Source of the DNA: Ascochyta rabiei
Taxonomy: Eukaryota; Ascomycota; Dothideomycetes; Pleosporales; Didymellaceae
Direction: 5' to 3'
NCBI RefSeq assembly: GCF_004011695.2
Contig: NC_082422.1
Coordinates: 1,054,001-1,118,000 of the forward strand
DNA length: 64,000 nucleotides
Made by a program: the position numbers and the translations under genes. The notes beneath the pieces were generated by a model. The model worked only from the letters and a program-made list of their open reading frames with translations. It was not told where the DNA came from and did not search any database. This document shows, piece after piece, positions 22,833 through 35,211 of the stretch; positions within the stretch are counted from its first letter, which is position 1, and each line of letters starts with the position of its first letter.

Positions 22833-24221
22833 ATGGTCGAAACAATCTCGCCTGACTACCTGGTGATTGGTGCGGGTGCCATGGGAATGGCTTTCGTCGA
22901 CACGCTCATCACAGATACGAAGGCCACTGTGGTGATGGTCGACCGTTACGCTCGTCCAGGAGGACATTGGACTATTGCTTATCCTTTCGTTCGCCTCCAT
23001 CAGCCTTCTGAATTCTACGGTGTCAACTCTCGACCATTTGGCGAAGGCAAGATTGATCAGGTTGGCTGGAACAAAGGTCTCACCGAGCTGGCAACGGTCG
23101 ATGAAGTCTGTGCCTATTACAGCAAAGTTATGCATCAAACCTTTCTCCCGTCTGGTCAGGTCGTATACTATCCAAAACATGAATACCTAGGTGAAGGCCT
23201 CTTTCGGTCAATTGTTACGAATAAAACGTTTCGAGTTGGACAAAATACGCGCATTGTGGACGCTACGTACATGAACGTTAAAGTCCCTGCCATGAATCCA
23301 CCCTCTTACGAAGTCTCGGAAAAGGTCAGTCTAATCACACCAAACGAACTGCCGAACATCGCTCGACCTTACGGTGGATATACTGTGGTTGGTGCTGGAA
23401 AGACTGGGGTTGATGCTTGTCTCTGGCTGCTAGCAAACGGAGTCGACCCAAAGGATATCTTGTGGATCATGCCCCGCGACTCGTGGTTCATTGAGCGTGG
23501 AGAATTTCAGCCAGGATCCGCATTTGCTGCGGACACTGCAGCAAGGGTTAACAACATCGGTGAAGCGACCTTGGCCGCCTCCTCGCCAAAAGACCTATTT
23601 ACACGGCTTGAGGCTTGCGGACATCTGATGCGAATGGACAAAAACGTATGGCCTACCATGTTTCGGTGCGCCACCGTCTCTTTTGCCGAGCTCGAGCAAA
23701 TCAAAAAAATTGGGACAATTTTACGCCAAGGACGAGTTGTTCGTCTCGGTCCGAATGAAGTGGTCTTGGAGAAAGGAACTTACAAACCCGTGGATGATGC
23801 ACTCTACATCGACTGCACTGCCGATGCTCTAGCAAAGCTCGAGCCAGTATCGGTCTTCAGAGGTAAACTGATTACCCTTCAGTCGGTGCGACACTGCCAA
23901 CAGGTTTTCAGTGCTGCTTTTATTGCCCACGTCGAGGCTACATATGACATCGACGAGAAGAAGAATGAACTCTGTCGTGTAATACCACATCCGGACGAGC
24001 ATCTGGATTACATCACTGTAAATCTCAAGACATATCAAAACGGACTTTCATGGAACGCGGAGCCGAAAACAGCTGCATGGCTAAGACAAGCCCGGTTAGA
24101 CTGGTTTGGCACACTAGTGCCAGCACCTGAAGAACCCGCGGAAGCTGCAGAGTTCTATGCTCGTTTAGTTGCACGAACTAATGCTATCTGTGCTAAGCTT
24201 AATCAACTTTCCAACTTTTAG
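22833..24221 (+). CDS. FAD/NAD(P)H-dependent monooxygenase-like oxidoreductase, intronless
   Basis: A 462-residue flavoprotein with two dinucleotide-binding folds. The first, VIGAGAMG at residues 11-18, is followed by ARPGGHW near 42-48 and is the FAD site. The second, VVGAGKTGVDACLW near residue 187, is probably the NAD(P)H site. This layout is that of flavin-containing or Baeyer-Villiger-type monooxygenases, but the FxGxxxHxxx(Y/F) fingerprint is not visible, so the substrate and even the reaction are open. Other conserved-looking blocks are FVRLHQPSEFYGVNSR, WIMPRDSW, DCTADALA and TLQSVRHCQQVFSAAFIAHVE. From memory of the family, the closest relatives appear to be actinobacterial proteins; this was not searched. 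There is no intron, no frame break and little RIP, unlike everything around it. It stands alone between repeat blocks with its own promoter; no partner genes are nearby. Confidence 0.85.
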   Translation: MVETISPDYLVIGAGAMGMAFVDTLITDTKATVVMVDRYARPGGHWTIAYPFVRLHQPSEFYGVNSRPFGEGKIDQVGWNKGLTELATVDEVCAYYSKVMHQTFLPSGQVVYYPKHEYLGEGLFRSIVTNKTFRVGQNTRIVDATYMNVKVPAMNPPSYEVSEKVSLITPNELPNIARPYGGYTVVGAGKTGVDACLWLLANGVDPKDILWIMPRDSWFIERGEFQPGSAFAADTAARVNNIGEATLAASSPKDLFTRLEACGHLMRMDKNVWPTMFRCATVSFAELEQIKKIGTILRQGRVVRLGPNEVVLEKGTYKPVDDALYIDCTADALAKLEPVSVFRGKLITLQSVRHCQQVFSAAFIAHVEATYDIDEKKNELCRVIPHPDEHLDYITVNLKTYQNGLSWNAEPKTAAWLRQARLDWFGTLVPAPEEPAEAAEFYARLVARTNAICAKLNQLSNF

Positions 24222-24400
24222 GCCTAGAAGCGTTATAGTTTAATGGAGTTATACCTCATCACCTAAATTTAATACTTCCTTTCGATTGCCAATATTAGGG
24301 GGCAACAAATAAAACATGTAACGTTAATGGCCTAGCTAATTTAACATGTCAACCTACCTAGATAAACAAGCAAATTGTAAGTAATTAGAATGCTTAGCTA

Positions 24401-26554
24401 GGTACTGTATCCGTGCGCGTAATGCCTAGATTCGCGTAACGCCCTACTAACACTAAATACACTAATCTTTAACGCGTTACAACACAACCAATATAGATCT
24501 AATTTAATTAGCAATAGAAGTAATTAAATCTTTAAAACTAGGAGAGGATTTTTTGTATAACAAAGTTGCAGCTAGGTTTAGTGTTAATAGATTAACGTTA
24601 GCTTAGAGACACTAAGGCCTTTAGGCATTACACACAACTAAGATTATTAAATAATAAAAACTTAACCTATAATAAGAGATAGAGCTAGTAAAGTATATAG
24701 AATTACTTACTAGCTGTTACTTACCTTCTACATAAGAGATAATACAGAATTTCGCGTTACTACTAGCCTAAAAACTAGTCTCTAAAAGCTAGGTTACGTG
24801 TTTTATTAATAAGTACTATATCTATCTTATCTTGCGTTACTTAACTAGGATAGATTGCTAGTGTTATAACGCTAATTTCTACAATAAATATAAGCTCTAT
24901 TTTAACCTGCTACAGCTTAAGATTACTAAATACTTAATTAAGCCTTACTATATATATAATATAGATAAAAAGGGCTTTATAATTAGATAGACTACTAGAA
25001 TAAAATATATGTTTAGTAAATGTATAGTTATAAATAAAGAAAGAGGTTAAAGCATCTATTTAAGATAGTAACTAGAATTAGTAGACACTTATAGCGTGTG
25101 TGTATGCTAATAGATTAGTATTACTACTTAGGCTTATCTACACGTCTAAGAAGAGCAACATTAAATTAGACTAGGTAGCTAAAATTAAGCTAGAAGTACG
25201 CTTAGTAATAGTTACCTTATCTCCCTTAGGATAGTTAAATAATAAGATTAGGCTTGCGTAGCTAGAGTAGGTGTTTAATTACTATACTAAGGAGAAAGCT
25301 TAGAGGAAGTAGAGGTTATTAATACTAGATAGCTATAGATCCTACGTAATAATAGACTTTATTAACTACTATAATAACAACAAGATACTCCTAGCTATAT
25401 TACCTCCTTACTTAACTAGACGCTCTAGCTACTTAATATAGTGCTGTTCAAGCGTCTATTAACAGTATACTTAAAAGCTGTTATAACAGAGATCTATAAG
25501 TCTTGTAACTATACAAATATTAAGAGAGTAGACTTCTTTTAGCTCTGCTATTAGGCGTAGATCTCTAGCTTTACTAAAAAGCTAATACTTAAGTCCTTTA
25601 ACGCAACAGGTATCTATCTACTTAATTCTAACGTTATTCTTAATTGCTTTGCTAAAACACCACTAGAGAGCTTAGAGAGCTTAGATTTAGATACTACGTT
25701 ATCTTCTATTTATAGTAACAAAGACTAGCTTAAAATAAAGACGTTGTTGCAGAGGGTTGCTAGAGATAAGAGTAGTTGCAACGCTAAAAAGATAAGACAA
25801 TTAATCTACTATATCTTAGTTAAGGCCTTACTCCTCTAATATAAGATATATATCCTTAAAAAGAGCCTTAAGAAGTAGAAGAAGCATAAGAAGAAGAATA
25901 AAGCCTTAGATTTACAGCAGCAAAAGGAGTACTACAGTAGTGCTGTTTTCTAGTTACTAAGGAAGATTAAAGAAGCACACTTCTATAAAAGGATAAGAAA
26001 GTAAGAAGAGAAGGAGGAAGCACTTAGAAAAGTGACTAATAAGGAAGTAGCAGCTGCTAAGAAGCTAGTTAAGGAGAAGGAGAAGGAGGAAAGGCGTGTA
26101 GTAAGAGAGGCGGCTAAGAAGAGGTATAAGAAGAAGAAGGCTAATATAGCAAATTAAAAGGCTAAACAGGAGGCTAAAAAGCAGCGTTAATAATAAGAGC
26201 TTAATGCTGTAAAAGCTATATAATTACCTTAAAAGAGTAAGAAGAAAGCTTTATAAGCAACCTAGCTAAAAAAGTATTAAAAACGTGCTTCTAGAGATAA
26301 TATTAGTAGACGTAGTCCCCTATTACTGCCTCTAGCTGCCCTAACTATTACTACCTGCAGCAGCTATAACATTACACTTCTAAGTAAATATAGATAGGCT
26401 AAATTAATTATAAGCATTACTTTACTACTCTACTATAAAATCTTATAATAATAGCTATTATAGGTAGCTATATAACCTTATCTCTATATAAGCGTTAAGG
26501 TAGTTAGTAGAGTATTACGTAAATCTAAGTATTACGCGCACAGACATAGTACCC
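24401..26554 (+). mobile_element. pogo/Fot1-like DNA transposon P6 (distinct family), RIP-inactivated
   Basis: Left TIR GGTACTGTATCCGTGCGCG and right TIR CGCGCACAGACATAGTACC are inverted repeats extending about 50 bp, with TA on both sides (24399-24400 and 26555-26556). Length is 2,154 bp. On the + strand a frame with many stops resembles fungal Tc5/psq-HTH plus DDE transposases: RPLGI-type helix-turn-helix near 24,590-24,640, SWVTCFINKY near 24,780 and YNIDKKGFIIR near 24,955-24,985, where the family has an NMDEKGF-type motif. The C-terminal part (25,850-26,280) is very Lys/Glu-rich. It begins about 180 bp after the monooxygenase stop. Confidence 0.85.
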
Positions 26555-26576
26555 TAATTAATTAATAAATTAATTA

Positions 26577-28430
26577 ACGTACTCTATATGTAAGTAGATT
26601 AAATAGGTAAGCAGATTACTCTACTAAGACTACACTAAACCTCTACCCTATTATAGCTTACATTAGCCTACTTTAGCCTTATATACAGTAGTGCAGAATA
26701 TAATATTATTTAGAAATATCTTCTATAGCCTTCTTATATATATATAAGTTATGTCTAGTATTATAGTACTTTATATAGTGTCTTTAGGTTACTTCCCCTC
26801 CTTTAGCACGTACTTACTTCTTTACCTTCTTACTATTACTACACACCCTAAATTTAGTTAGAGTAGTTAATTAAAGGCCTTCCTTAGCTGTTAGGACCCT
26901 TTACTCCTGTAACTACTCTCTTTTATTTAATTTGCGTTACATAGCAGCCTTATTTACTGTTTAAAGCCTAGTAATCTTCTTTTTAGCTAATACTAGCTTA
27001 TATGTAATAATAGCTACGCCTTTAGTAAGCTTTTTAAAGGCCTTAACTATTAAAGTTAGTAAGCTGCTTGCATGCATTTAAATCCTCTCTTAAACTAGCG
27101 TTAATTGTAATCCTAATTACAGGGTATTACTTAGAGTTTAGGACTGCTCTTCTATAGGAGGTAGTAGTAGGGTATGTAGGCAGACATTAAGACCTATTAT
27201 AACCTATTCTAGGTTAAAGGGGACTATTCTAGCGCCTTAAAAGCCTTCTTAGATATTACTAAAAGTAAATATCTCCTTATAGGCGCCTATAAAGTATAGT
27301 AGAAACTTAGTTTTAGTAATATAAGTAATATAGTTATATATAAGATCTTTAGCTTAGTGCCTATATACCTTCTTTAATAGGGTAAAACAGCCTATATCTA
27401 GTAGCTGTAAGAGGTATAATAAGTATAGAGGTATATATAGTATGATAATCTTTACTTCCTTATAGTATTATTAGAAGTTAAGAGAGTTGTAGCTCTTATA
27501 GCTATTAATAAGGAGTAGCTAGTATACTCCTTAGGTGCGCGTCTTTATATAGGTATTAAAGTGCTTTAACTAGTCTAGACTAAGCTTATTAGTAGTCTAT
27601 CTGTTTTTAGAGACTCTAATAACCTAATTATAGGGCAGATTGTCCTCTTTATACTAGGCAGAAAGGTAGTTACAGCCTTTAAAGATAATAAAAGGTAGAA
27701 TAGCCTACTCTATACTATTAATGCTCTATATAACTATTATCTACTTATAGTTACCCTACTACACTACCTTTAGCTATTCTTAACACTCTAAGCCTATAAT
27801 AACTACTTCTGTTAATGTCTAGCCTATTATAAAGCCTGTCTTATTAAAGTTATATATATTATTATCCTAGATACTATACTTAGATTTAATATTTACTATA
27901 AGCCTAAACTAGCCCCTAATAATCTCTAGATTCTTATAGAGGGCTGTCTTATAGTTATACTTATAATTAAACCTTACTTTAAGGTAAGAGCAGCGCTTAA
28001 TAAACATGTTAGGCTAGTTTATGCTAATATAGCCTATATTATACTTAGTACGTAAAGAATTAGCTATATTAGCTATAGTAGCTAGCTAAGAGGCAAATCC
28101 TTATATATCTAGCTTATAGATATACTTAGTAATTACGTTCTCCTTAGTCTAGTCTATAATCTATTAAACTAGCGTATAATTAGCTTATATAGGTTATCCT
28201 ATATATTAAGTATATAGTATATTATTAGGCGTGTTATATATAGCTACAGCGTATTATAGGGTAAGTATTATATCTTATTTAGTTACCTAGAGTATAAGCT
28301 GTATTATAGCTTCTCTTAAGGGCGTAGATTAATGTTGTTATTAAGGCATTGCGTAGTAAGGTAGAGGTTTAGTGTAGTCTTAGTAGAGTAATCTACTTAC
28401 CTATTTAATCTGCTTACCTATAGAGTATAT
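26577..28430 (-). mobile_element. pogo/Fot1-like transposon P4, second subfamily, RIP-inactivated
   Basis: The TIRs start ACGTACTCTATATGTAAG and end CTATAGAGTATAT, with flanking TA. Length is 1,854 bp. The body is the inverted equivalent of P3 (for example 27,080-27,140 against 21,020-21,090). The transposase is on the minus strand with stops throughout. It starts only 20 bp after P6 ends. Confidence 0.85.
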
Positions 28431-28432
28431 TA

Positions 28433-28812
28433 ATTAGTTTAACATCCTATATAAGTCTAAAACTATATAAGATAAGAGTAGTTAGGCTGCTCTAGTAGTT
28501 TAAGGGTTTAGTTTAATTAAGAGGATAGTATATATAGGATTACAGTTCTATAGTAAGAGCCTATACTCTTAGTAGTAAATAAAGAAGAGTATATATCTAT
28601 TATCTATTATAGGTACTACTTACGTATACCTACCTTAGTCTCTAAAATACAAGCTTAAGTAGCTATAATTTCTTAGCTTATCTGTAGAAGAAAAGGCTTT
28701 ATTTGCCTTTATCCTTATAGGCTATTCTGTATTATTTTCCTTACTTCTCTATAACCTTTTAAGCTTAGTAGTAGGTGTTGTGTTATTTGTATATAGCTGT
28801 AGATATATCTAC
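28433..28812. other. host repeat between P4 and P5
   Basis: 380 bp of RIP-type DNA that shares short blocks with the spacer between P1 and P2. No coding sequence seen. Confidence 0.45.
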
Positions 28813-28814
28813 TA

Positions 28815-30262
28815 ACGTACCCTATAGATAAGCTAGTTACTAGGCAAGTTAGTTACTTTTACTAAGCTTCTACTAAACAACCCCTTATATACTAACGCCT
28901 TCTTAATACTACTATTTAGACGCGTTAAAGGAAGCTTAGATATAGCTTACGCTTTAGGCTCTTAAATAAGATATTACTCTCTCTTAGTAACACGCTGTAG
29001 CTATCTACAAAGTCTCTTAACTAACACTAAGTAACTAACATATAGGATAACCTTTACGCGCTAATCCTATAGCTAACTTACTAAAGCTAGATAATAATAA
29101 GAAGAAGGTTATTATTAATTATATTCTTAAGCTAGACGCGTAAGGGTTTTCCTCTTAGCTCTTAGATATAGCTACTATAGCTAATTCTCTATATACTAAG
29201 TATAATTTAGGCTCTATTAGCATAAACTAGCCTAGTATATTTGTTAAGTAATACCTAGAGCTTAAAGTTAAGTTTAATTATAAGTATAACTAAAGAAAAG
29301 CTCTTTATAAGGATCCTAAGGTTCTATAGAGCTAGTTTAGCCTAGTAGCTAGTGTAAAAGCTAAGTATAGCATCTAGAATAAAGATATATATAACTTTAA
29401 CAAGACAGACTTTATAATAGGCTAGATCTCTCTAGAAGTAGTTGTTATAGCTTTAGAGTAACAAGGTTAGCTAAAGGTAGTCTAGCTAGGTAACTAGGAG
29501 TAGGCTATAGCTATAGTAGGCATTAATACTAAAGAATAGGCTAGTCTAGCCTTTCTTATCTTTAAGGCCTACTACTACCTCTCTACCTAGTACAAACAGA
29601 GGATCTGCCTTAAGAATAGGTAATTAGAGTCTCTAATAACAGCTAGACTACTAATAAGCGTAGTCTTAACTAGATAAACTACTTTAACAGGCATATAAAG
29701 AAGCGTACTATTACTACTTACTATTTACTTATTATTAATAGTTATAAGAGCTATAACTCCCTTAAATTCTAGCAATTATATAAGGATAATAAGATTATTA
29801 CTCTCTATTTAACCTCTTACTTATTACACCTTAAATAACCTCTTAATATAGGTTATTTTACTACTTTAAAGAAAGTGTATAGGCACTAAGCTAGAATACT
29901 TATATATAACTAGATTAATAATATTATAATAATAGAATTTCTACTACACTTTATATATGCCTATAATACTATAATTACTTCTAAGAACATCTAGTAAGGG
30001 TCCTAAGGTGCTAGATTAGTCCTATTTAACCTAGACTAGGTTGTAATAGCCCTTAATATAAAGCTGCGCACTCTATTACTACTACTACCTATTAATAACA
30101 AGCTCTAGCAGTCGCAGACCCTAGGTAACACCCTTAAAATTAGGTTGTAATTAATACTTATAAAGATAAGGATTTAGAGGTATATAGATAGCTTACCTAC
30201 CTCTATAGTTAAAGCGTTTAAAAAGGTCTTAAAGAGTGTGCCTATAATTGCGTATAAGCTAG
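28815..30262 (+). mobile_element. pogo/Fot1-like transposon P5, 3'-truncated
   Basis: The left TIR begins ACGTACCCTATAGATAAG after TA at 28813-28814. The body follows P2 closely, including YNFNKTDFIIG near 29,390, up to the point matching 18,457 of P2. It stops near 30,260, where unrelated retrotransposon-type sequence begins. The right TIR is absent, so either the next element inserted here or the end was deleted. Confidence 0.8.
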
Positions 30263-33200
30263 TTATAACGCACTAGGTACCTAAAGCCTTATCTAATTCC
30301 TTTCTAAGTTATTACTAACTTAGTACTGTTACATCCGTGTCTACTCTACACTCTAGGCTAGCACTCTAATTCTTTCTAACTCTTATAAGGTATAAAAGGT
30401 ATAAGGTTAATAGGTATAGAGAGCTAGTTTTTAAGTATTCTTTTATATAAGACCTATAGAAATAGAATAATTTTCTATATAAACTATCCTAGTGCTTCTA
30501 TACACCTTATAGTAGATACCTATATCTTTTAGAGACTTCTATTATTCTATATTATTATATTATACTTAAAAACTTATCTTAGCTAGTAATAGCCTCTAAA
30601 TAATATTGCAAAAATTGTTTAATTATTTTAAGTACTCTTAGATTTAGATCCCCTATAGTTATAAACTAAGACTAGGTTCTAATTATTATTTAATATAACA
30701 GTTAGGATTCTAAAGACCTTCTAGCGACTAATACCTTTAGGTTTAGAATTTCCTACAACTTACTGCTCTAGAATTACCTTTAGAAAAAGCTACGTTAGAT
30801 TATACTAAGATAAACACTTAGAAATTATTAAGAACCTACCTAAATTAGATTACTACTAATATTAGGTACTACTAACCCTAATTTAAAAAAACCTATTAGA
30901 AGATCTACTAGAATTAAGGCAACTGTGCCTCCTAAAGAATTAGCTAATAAACTACTTACTAAAAGTAAATTAGATAAGGACTTAGATTAAGACAATCTAT
31001 GTATAGAGATAGACTAACTATAGTCTAAAATAGCTAGGCTTTAAGTATAAATCTCTCTATATAAAGATAATACTATACCTACTACTAAGTCTCCCTAACT
31101 AACCTAGAGATTTAGTTTTCTAAGCCCTGTTTATACCCCTAGGCTTAGTAAACAAACTCTAACTATTAATAAATTAAGTAATAGTAAAGAACCTACCTTT
31201 AAACAGTAGCAAGCCTTAATTTACAACTAGCTTAATATTATTTTAGATAACTATTCTATAAAGAGAGCCTATATAGCTCTAGTATAGAGATACACTTCTA
31301 GGCTTACTAAGAAATACCTTAAGCCTAATACTTATCTTACAACTTAGATTATTTTTAGAATACTAAGGAAATAATAATGCTTTTCTATTCTTGTTTTATT
31401 ACTAGAAAAAAGAAAGCTAAGAGTTAGGCTGTGTTTAACTACCTATAAATATAAAAGAATTATATATTTCTAACTTTTAAAGTATAATTCCTAAGTTCTA
31501 CTATCTAGGGACAAATACCTAAGTTAGAATAGTTTTACTACATAAAGACAAAGATTATTCTAGCCCTCTAAAGTCTAAATCTAGGATTTAAGAGATAGTT
31601 AAATAAATTATTTAAACTTATAGTAGAGTACTTAACAGTATATAATATAGAAAGAAAATAGAACTCTATCTATACCCTACCTAACACTATTCTAACTTAG
31701 ACCTAACCCTAAACAGTTAATGTTTAGCCTTGTTCTAATAACCTACTTCTAACCTAATCTAGCCCTAGTATTTAGAAGCCTTTAACATCTACTCTACCCC
31801 TAACTAAGACTACTCCCTAAGCTACACCTATAAGAGAGCTAACTCTAGGTAACTATTATAACTATAGTAAGGCAGGTTATTTTATAAAAGATTACACTAG
31901 TTCTTAAATTTAAGAAATCTAAGTAGATACTAAAGATTATGTTAACACTAAAGAAGACTTTAAAGAGGACCTAATACCTAAGGGAAACAGTTCTACCTAG
32001 AAGGATAACCTTACTTAGGCCTAATTTAATATAATCTATCTAACCTCTTCTAATCTTATTTGTTTAGTAGACCCTATTTTCTTATTCCTTCTATTTTATT
32101 AAACTAAGGGCTAGGCGTATAACTTAACTCTCTAGTTAGCACTAGTACCTAAGGGTTTTTATTCCTAGACTTAAAAATTGCTTCTTTAGTCTCTTTAACG
32201 CTTAGGACTCCTATCTAAAAGCTACCCTTTAAGATTACTATTAAAGGATTTTAAGACTAAATTATTACTCTAGTAAACTAGTATATATAGTTATATCTAA
32301 TAATTAATAGGTATAAGATACGTAACTACCTCTTTATAATTATTAACCTAGAATCTTAGGATTATATTATTAGTATTAAATAGTTAAAACGTTTTAAGCT
32401 CTAGCTTAATACAGAACAGACTTAGCTTATATAGCTAGTAAAGTATTATTAGTTATATAACCCTACCTCTTTACTATTAAAAACCCTTAACTACTCTATA
32501 CCTTAAGCCTACGTCTTATAGAATATATAACAAAGAGATTACTTATAGAATATAGAGGAATATTATTAGAGCTAAAGTCTAAACTATTCTATCTATTAGA
32601 TAAGAGGAAATTTATAATTACTATTGTCTTAAGCCTTAGTATTAGCCTAGACCTAAAAGGCTGCTAACTTGCTTCTAACCTAAGCTGCAAATATTTTTAT
32701 AAATTTAGTAAACTTCTTTTACTTTTCTATAAAAAAACTATGAGATAACTTCTTTACTACTAGTCTATATAAGATTAACTACCTTATTAATAACTGTCTT
32801 AACCTAGACAATCTAGAAAACACCTACCTTCTAAGAGAGTAATTACTAGAGAAATATACCTAATATGCTTATGTATTTAGTAAAAAGAAGTCTAAAACCC
32901 TTCTAGAACACTGCTCTTACAACTATAAGATTATCTTAGAAGGATAATTAGTAAATTCGTATTTGCCTCTATATAAGCAAAACCTTAAAACTTAAGGCTA
33001 CTAAGAAGTTTATATAAGATTAACTAAAATATAGTTAGATTAAATACAGTTAGAGCCCTTTTATGTTACTAATACTTTATATTTATAAACTAAATAAGAG
33101 CCTACGTATTTACGTTAACTATTACAAACTTAACACTCTTACTAGAAAAGACTTCTATCTAATACTGCGCATAGATAAGCTACTTACCTAACTCTTAAAA

Positions 33201-34661
33201 GCTAAGATCTTTACTAAGTTTAATATCTAGAATACCTTTAACAGAATCTGTATAGACCCTATATTAGAGAAATACACTATATTTTATACCTATAACAGCA
33301 GTTATAAGTATAAGGTTATACTATTTAGATTATATAATAGACTAGCTATATACTAACAAATATAGATAACGTTCTTATTAAATACCTTAATAACTTCTAT
33401 ATTACGTACCTAGATAACATTCTTATCTACTCTAAAGACCTAGCTACACATAAGTGCTATGTTAAACTAGTATTAGAACGTCTCTAATTAGCTAGATTAT
33501 AAGTAGATACTAAGAATAGTAAGTTCTATATTACTTATACTAAATACCTAGGATATATCCTAACTAATAAGGGAATTAAAGTAGACTCTAAAAAAGTATA
33601 AGCCTTAAGAAATTAGACCTCTTCTACTACTGTTACTAGTATAAAGTTGTTCTTAGGCTTTACTAGGTTCTATTATACTAGTAAACATAGTAACTACCTT
33701 AGTAAGAACTAGAATACTTAGCTAGTGTACGTAATCTAGCTAGTAGAAGGGTATAAGAGGCCTTAATAGGAACTATTAAGGGACAACACCTATAATAACA
33801 ACTAGAAACACTTACTTATAGAATTTAACTACTATATTACCTATCTCTTTAACTCTTAATAATAATAATAATAATAAGTATTCTTCCTAATGTGCCTGCT
33901 AATAAGATACTTTAATATTTATACTAGAATAAAATAGTAACCTAACTAGAGGGCATAGTATAGCAGGTAATATTAAAATTCTACTATTCTAAAGGCTAGG
34001 GTATAGTTTAGGAATTATTCTGTTAACTCTAGACTAGGACGCTATTATCTAAATATCTGCTACTCTAAAGGCTGGGGCACAGCCTAGGAATTATCCTCTT
34101 AACTCTAGACTAGGACGTTATTATCTAAATATCTGCCACTCTAAAGGCTAGAGCACGGCCTAGGAATTATCCTGTTAATTTTGGACTAGAACGTTACTAT
34201 TAGACCTATTATTTAGAAAATAAGAAAAACAAGCTTAAAACAAGGCGTGCATCTAGTTAACCTAGAAAAGCCTTAGCTAAGGGACTACCTTAGTCTAATT
34301 TCTAATGCTTATTATATTTATTATCTACATAGTCCTACTTAGCCTAATTTCTTAGGACTAGAGGAATATAAAAGACAGGTACTAAGCTGCTCCTATAGAC
34401 AAAGTAATTAAGATTACTTTAATTATAAGAAACTATTATCTACTTAATATAATAGACTACTAAGGATTAATATATACTACTATAGATAACCCTTTAGACT
34501 CTATAAAGACACTGTCTTCCGTAATAGGAAATAGCTATTAGGTTGTTATTCTAATAAAGGGAGGGTCTATCTAACTTCCCTTTAATAGAAAGAAGGTTAT
34601 AGAGTTTTTTAATAATTATAACTATATAGTAGAAAATAGAGGGTTAAGTAACAAGTAGAAT
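30263..34661 (+). mobile_element. Ty3/Gypsy element A, segment 1 (gag to RNase H), RIP-inactivated
   Basis: A plus-strand gag-pol relic. Near 31,850-31,900 the frame reads NYYNYSKAGYFIKDYT, a CCHC zinc knuckle in which the Cys (TGY) and His (CAY) codons have become Tyr (TAY). Reverse transcriptase follows, with TYLDN at 33404-33418 (family YLDD), then KYLGYILTNKGIKVD and FLGFTRFY near 33,540-33,680. The RNase H region is damaged by a 76-bp tandem repeat. The segment ends at the GTAGG target duplication (34662-34666) of element C, after which the integrase appears to resume at 45,985. The 5' LTR is not resolved: sequence from about 30,263 differs from the presumed 3' LTR at 59,874, so segments 1 and 2-4 may be separate elements, although the spacing from reverse transcriptase to integrase (about 1.4 kb without C) fits a single one. 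Confidence 0.72.
33984..34205. repeat. 76-bp tandem repeat, about 2.9 copies, in the RNase H region of element A
   Basis: Units begin near 33984, 34060 and 34136 with TCTAAAGGCTAGGG-like sequence. Because 76 is not a multiple of three, the frame shifts between copies; the expansion must have followed loss of function. Confidence 0.88.
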
Positions 34662-34666
34662 GTAGG

Positions 34667-35211
34667 TGTTAAAGTTGTACTTTAGTTAAAGACCGTAAGC
34701 ACTAATTCTATTAGTTCTTAGGGATAAGTACTAGTAGATTAGTTAGGGTATTAACTAAGTAAAGCTTATAAAGATAGGGTGCACTAAATAGTATAGAGTA
34801 GACTGTCTAGTTTAAGCATAGGTTAAGATTCTAAAGATAAACTTAATTAATAAGGTTAAATACAAACTATAAGGGTTGTGTTCCTACTTAACTATATACT
34901 TTAATAATAGTAGTAGTAATATAAGTTAATTAGTGTTAAGGATCCTCTAATTGCACTAATTACTAATCGCACTAATTACTAATCACACTAATTACTAATT
35001 ACACTAATTACTAATTACACTAATTACTAATTACACTAATTACTAATTATACTAATTATGCTAAGTCTAATTATTTACGTAATTCTTAGCTTCTTACTAA
35101 GTGTTAACGCTGTTATGTTTGCTTATACTAAGCCTAATAACTTATTATACTTACTATACCCTATACACTATAATTAGCTTATATTCTTTCTATATTCTAT
35201 AGATTATAACA
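34667..35211 (-). repeat. LTR of element C (3' LTR in element orientation)
   Basis: 545 bp, TG..CA type (TGTTAAAG to TAACA). It matches 45542-45979 along most of its length but is longer, owing to a 16-bp tandem repeat expansion and about 50 bp missing from the other copy near its end. Confidence 0.9.
34953..35059. repeat. 16-bp tandem repeat within the LTR
   Basis: About 6.5 copies of a CACTAATTACTAATTA-like unit. The partner LTR (near 45,825-45,880) has only two or three copies, which accounts for much of the length difference between the LTRs. Confidence 0.88.

Noticed and set aside
34667..34720. Reading the direct repeats at 34.7 and 45.5 kb as unrelated duplicated segments
   Set aside because: The matching GTAGG flanks and adjacent polypurine tract identify them as LTRs of one insertion.
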